Assembly (NCBI GenBank): GCA_024291935.2
Contig: CM044317.1
Span: 18,064,230-18,128,229, forward strand
Direction: 5' to 3'
DNA from: Okapia johnstoni
Lineage: Eukaryota; Chordata; Mammalia; Artiodactyla; Giraffidae
DNA length: 64,000 nt
Of the stretch, positions 55,601 to 61,600 are shown in pieces. The translations under genes and the position numbers were made by a program. Under the pieces are notes generated by a model. That model had not been told where the DNA came from. It saw nothing but the letters and a program-made list of their open reading frames with translations, and did not search any database. Position 1 is the first letter of the stretch; each line of letters opens with the position of its first letter.

Positions 55601-58600
55601 TAATTTTCAAGTATTTTTACTTAAATTTTGCTTACTTGATCCAAGGTACAGAATGGTGCTTATCTCATGGTAGAACCAATATTTGTTGAACGAATAAAAG
55701 TACAGTCAGTTCCAATCAAGTACCAAGGTAATGCTTATAAATGTTTTTAAGAATAGGATACTTAACCATTACATTACATGGATTTAGATATGAAAAAAGC
55801 GCATGATTTACCATAACCTGTAGGAAAGGAAGAGCAAGAGCCCACAACATGGATAGTAATGAAAAAAAATCCCTAAATTTTAATCTATCAAAGTAGATAT
55901 TTAGTATACTAAGCTACACAAATATGTGTCTGGTTGCCTTTTTTACTAAGATACTACAAACTCTGCAGAAATCTAATTATGCTACTTCTGCCTTCTCTCA
56001 AGAATTTACATTTTTAGTATTAAAAGAGAATCAAGATTAAAACAGAAAAATCACCATTTGGCAACCATTACAGTAATAAGTAATCCATCCAAGAAACAAC
56101 AACAGATGCTCAAACCAAGGGGTAGAAATTTAGATGAGGAACAGTTTGTTTATAAAGTCTCCACTATTTCCTTCAAATCAAAATACTTATTGATTACAAT
56201 AACAAATCAAAAAAATTATTAACTTGAAAAGGAAAAAATAGCGCTATAATGGAAAGACCTAGTAGACAGAAGCTTAATCAAGGAATCAGGGTATGAGACA
56301 TCACCATGACAAATCAAACACAAGCTCCACTTGAGGCTGTTAAAAGAACACAGCAATCCTTTTGGGATGGTCCTGCTGAAAATGCGCAACATGAATCTAA
56401 TCATGAAGAAAACACCAGACAAAACCAAATGGAAGCACATTCTATAAAATAACTGACATGTAACATTCAAAATTTATCAGTTAGGAAAGTCAAGGAAAGG
56501 CTCAAGAAGAGTTCAACTTTGAAAGAGCCTGAGGAAACATGGTAACTAAATCTAATCTGCATATAGACCCTTTCGACAAAAGGCAAAACCTGGTGATATA
56601 GAAGAATATCTCTGTAAGATACTAATACTGAACTATTTCGGGTGATTGAGCAATATGCTGACAACTTACTCCCAAGTGGTTACAAAAATCCTCCTTGAAC
56701 TATACTTACAAAAAAAGATGAAAATTTAGATAAACTTAAAACTTTAAAACCAATATACATATTTCTCCTATCTTCAATATTATTTATACTTCCTTCTGAA
56801 TTTAAAATTAAAGGTTCTAAACTAATCACCAACTTTTTTGGTTTTCTGAATTCCTAGATTCCAGTGGGGATAGGAGATTCTAAAATGTATGAAATACTCA
56901 GGAATACCACAAAGATTAGGGACTTAGGCACTAACAGAAGGAAGAACAAAAATATATTAGGGAAAACTGGAACCTATTATGAAAAGCGCTACCTTCTGGA
57001 GGCACACGTAAACAGAACTGTAGCCAATTTAAAATAAGTGCTTTTCCAAAAGAGTCTCTGACTGCGACCAAAAAGCAGTGGTAAAATATATTACAATATG
57101 TGGCTAAAAGAATTGCTATTTTTACCAGAAAACAAGCAAGTCTAAAAACTCAAACTGCTACAGATAAAGTAAGTTTTTAATTTGACTGTTTATTTTTTAC
57201 ATTGCAATAATTCGGAATGTACCAATTTTTAAAGAAAATGGGTAGTCATATTTTAAAGTGAACAATGAAACACTAACTATAAAATTACTCTTTTCGTATG
57301 CTACTAATGCAAACAGTTCCTTTCATTTCCCTAAATTTGCTGGTTAAGAATTTCTTAGCGTAGAATCGTGAGAATGCAGATTAATAAAGGAATGCAAATT
57401 CCCAGGCCTCATCCAGAATTCAAAGTCCTTCATAATCTATTCATAAAAAGTGAAACTGTTAGTTACTCCATTGTATCCCACTCTTTGCATCCTCATGAAC
57501 TGTATCCCGCCAGGCTCCTTGGTCCATGGAATTCTCCAGGCAAGAAAACTGGAGTATCCATTCCCTTCTCCGGGCATCTTCCAGACCCAGGGATCAATCA
57601 AACCTGGGTCTCCCACATTGCAGGGCAGATTCTTTACCATCTGATGTACCAGGGAAGCCACCCTAATAAAACTTTCATGGAGGTTCTATATACATTACTT
57701 GTAGACTAAGAGTTAACACATCAGCTTGAGATCACTATCCCTAGAAATGGCAGCTTGCAAGATTAGCTCTCTTGGTTAACAACTGGTAACCTGACTTTCA
57801 AGACAGTTTCCACCACTCCCAGACTGAAAAGGGCAGCACACGATGTTTGTACTACTTGTACAAACAATATGGTTTACGACTAATCTCTCTTTTCCTTCTG
57901 AGCATCTGAAATTTTGGTACATGCTAACTAAAGCAGAGGGTGTGTACAGATTGACATCAATACAAACCCTGGACATCCGGGTTCAGGTGAGGTGTCCTAG
58001 TAGAGGACATTTCATACATGTGGTAATAAATTATTGCAAGAGGAATCAAGCATGTCCTGTGTGGCTCCATTGGAAGAAGACTGCTGGAAGCTTCTTCCAG
58101 TGACTCCACCCCTTGTGCCTTTTCCCTTTGCTGATTTCACTTTGCATTCTTTTGCTGAGTCCTATGAGTATTCCTAGGCTTCCCTGGTGGCTCAGATGTT
58201 AAAGTGTCTGCCTGCAATGCGGGAGACCGAGGTTCGAATCCTGGGTCGGGAAGGTCCCCTGGAGAAGGAAATGGCAACCCACTCCAGTACTCTTGCCTGG
58301 AGAATCCCATGGACAGAGGAGCCTGGTAGGCTACAGGCCATGGGGTTGCAAAGAGTCAGACACGACTGAGCGACTTCACTTCTTTCTATGAGCATTCCTA
58401 GTGAATCAAACTTGGGGTCACTTGGGGGATTCTGAAGACAATACTGTAAAGTATAAAATTACCTTCTCTGGGGTGCCAAGTGTTTCAATACATATTATAT
58501 GTAGATTAGCAACCTGCAGTTGATAACATTAAGATGATAAAAGTTCAAAATAAGTCCTACATCACTCACAAAATTATCAACTTTCTGGACTATTGGAGAA

Positions 58601-61600
58601 AAATTACTCAGAAGATTTTGTAACTTTCATTTTCTGAAAGCTCAAATTTGCAGTCTCAACTGCAAATATAGTTATTTGAGAATTCATTTACCCAGTTGCT
58701 ACAAATTATTTCTATATGCGTAAATATAGAAATCTTAAATTAAACTAAAATTTTAAATTCAAACTAGAACCCATCCTTGTCATCAAAAAACAAACAAACC
58801 CAAATGCAACCTCAAAACAGTTTTCTGTCCATCACAATTTAGGTAGTGTTTAAAAAGGATCCATTCTTACCGTGTGGAGTTATGGTCTGCACAGGCTTCG
58901 CAGGGGATCTCACATTCCATATAGTCAAGGTGCCATCCGAATGACTGCAAATAAATTGCTTTCCTTCATGATGCCAGGCAACAGAATGGATAGCCTACAG
59001 AAGAGGGGTAAAGAATTCCACCTTTAAAAACAAAAACTTATTTAAACACCAAGTTATTCATAATTGGAACTGGAATTAATTTTTCATATTAACCTTTTTC
59101 TTATTTCCCAAGCTGAAGTCTGTATGTTAACATTAAATTCCCATAACTTAACTGTCCTGCCAAAAAAATGAGATTTAATTTGGTTCTAACACTCTTAACT
59201 TTCAAAATTTTATTTACTCCTTAAAGGAGCATGATAATAATATAATAGTGATTATGCATTATTGATAAATTCAAGAAAACAAAATGCATTCTTGTAGTTT
59301 CTTAGAATAAACAATAACTAAACATAAAGTACCAAGTAATTATAATCAATATCCCACTGGGAAAACTAGTTGCATTGACTGTTCAGAACAAATTTTATAA
59401 ATTAACTAAAATTCTAGGAGACAAGAATGCAGATTTAGAATTAAGACTGATTGAAAATACTTCATATTGAACTTCAAGACAGGTGACAAAAATCTATAAG
59501 GCATGCAAAGAAACCAGGAAATACAATGCAAAATGAGAAGAAAATGTAGTCAATAGAAACAGACTCAGACATGATACCGATAAGAGAATCAGCAGACAAG
59601 GATATTAAAACAAATATTTTAAACAGACTCTACATGCTCTAAAAGGTAAGTGAAAACATGAAAATGTTGAGGAAAGACATGCAAGCCTTTAAAAACACAA
59701 GTGGAATTTCTAGAGATGAAAAATGTCTAAGATGAAGAATTGTCTCCGCATGGGTTTGCCAACAGATTTGATACTGCAGAAAAAAAGCTTGATTAACTTG
59801 AAGACACACAGCAGCAGAAATTACTCAATGTGGAAGATGGGCAAAGAATAAGCAGAACATCAGTGAAAACTGTGGTGCAACTTCAAGAAGACTAATATGT
59901 GTGTCACAGGAGTCTCAGAAGGGAGCCAACGGACAGAAAATATGTTGGAAGAAATAATGACCCAAAGTTTCCCAAATCTGATGAAAACTTTAAACTCTAT
60001 AAACTTCTAGAATACATATATATCTTAGAAATTCAATGAACTCAAAGCAGAAGAAACTTGAAGAAAACTACATAAAAGTACACCATATTTCAATTGTTTA
60101 AAACTGGAACTTCAGTGATAAGAAATCCTTAAAAGCAACCAGAGGGTGGGGACAGGGAGGGGAACACATTAAATACAGAAAAGCAGAGATAAAGATGACA
60201 GCAGATAGTTCCTTAGAAACAATGCAAGAACACAGTTGAATAATACCTTTACTGTTCTGAAAGAAAAAACTGTCAACTTAGGATTATATCCATCAAAAAT
60301 ATCTTCTCAAAAACAAAGGTAAAATAAACACGTTCACACACATAAAGAACTCAAAGAATACATCATTTGCAGATTTTCACTATAAGACATGTTACAAGAA
60401 GTCCTTCATGCAGAAGATAAATGATATGAGATGGAAATCTGGATCTACTCAAAGGAATGAAGAATACCAGAATGGCAGATATGTAGGTATATATTAATTA
60501 TACTCTTATTTTTGATCAAATGTTTCATTATAGAACAGTCTCATAAATAATAACATTAGCTTTAAAAAAAAATTATTTATTTTTGGTTGTGCTGGGTCTT
60601 TGTTGCTGTGCAGGCTCTTCTCTAGTTGCCGTGCGCAGCCTCCTCATTGCCAGCGGCTTCTCTTGTTGCAGAGCATGAGCTCCTAGGGTATGCAGGTTTC
60701 AGGAGCTGCAGCTCCCAGGCTCTAGAGCACAAGCTCAGAAGTTGTGGGGCAAGGGCTTACTTGCTTCACTCATGTGTCAGTCTTCCCAGATCAGGGACCA
60801 AACCAGTGTCTCCTGCATTGGCAGGCATATTCTTTACCACTGAGCCACAAGGGAAGCCCAATTATACCCCTAAATACTTTTCACCTTTTGTTCTGGTATG
60901 TAATTAAAAATATTACTTGGAAACAGCTTGGGGTTTTTAAGGCTTGCTGAAGCTCTGTTAGGCTAGCTAAGCCAGTCTTTAATGCAGGGCTAGTCTGTCC
61001 CTACGACAAGGCCAATACCTTTGTGAGTATTCTTCCTGATGCCCTGTCATATTGGCATTCTCTGTTCTGTTGGGAATGCGACCTATTCTTAGTCCTGTGT
61101 GTGCTTTGAGAATTGTTTTACCTACTCCTTTCCAATGGATCTATTCTAAGCTGCACACTCATGCACTAATCATTATTCAGTTCAACTTAAGACTAAGGTA
61201 AGGGGCTCCTTGTGGATTCTGTAAACTCTTTCACAAGGCTGCTGCTGCTGCTGCTGCTGCTAAGTCGCTTCAGTCGTGTCCGACTCTGTGCGACCCCACA
61301 GACGGCAGCCCACGAGGCTCCGCCGTCCCTGGGATTCTCCAGGCAAGAATACTGGAGTGGGTTGCCATTTCCTTCTCCAGTGCATGAAAGGGAAAAGTGA
61401 AAGGGAAGTTGCTCAGTCGTGTCCGACTCGTAGTGACCCCGTGGACTGTAGCCTACCAGGCTCCTCCGTCCATGGGATTTTCCAGGCAAGAGTACTGGAG
61501 TGGGGTGCCACTGCCTTCTCCGCTTTCACAAGGCAGGCCCCTCCATTCTGCTACCTTGTCTTATAAGTTCTGGATATCTTTCCCCGTCTCCCAGCTCTGC

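Larger units (their letters stand above)
47342..58870 (-). other. STXBP5L: STXBP5L intron between exons 2 and 3 (11.5 kb)
   Basis: Contains Bov-A2, Bov-tA, L1M, L2, hAT, Tigger and MIR remnants as listed. 48730-49370 is GC-richer and unassigned. 51020-52080 and 55320-57450 are AT-rich and show nothing I can name. Confidence 0.78.
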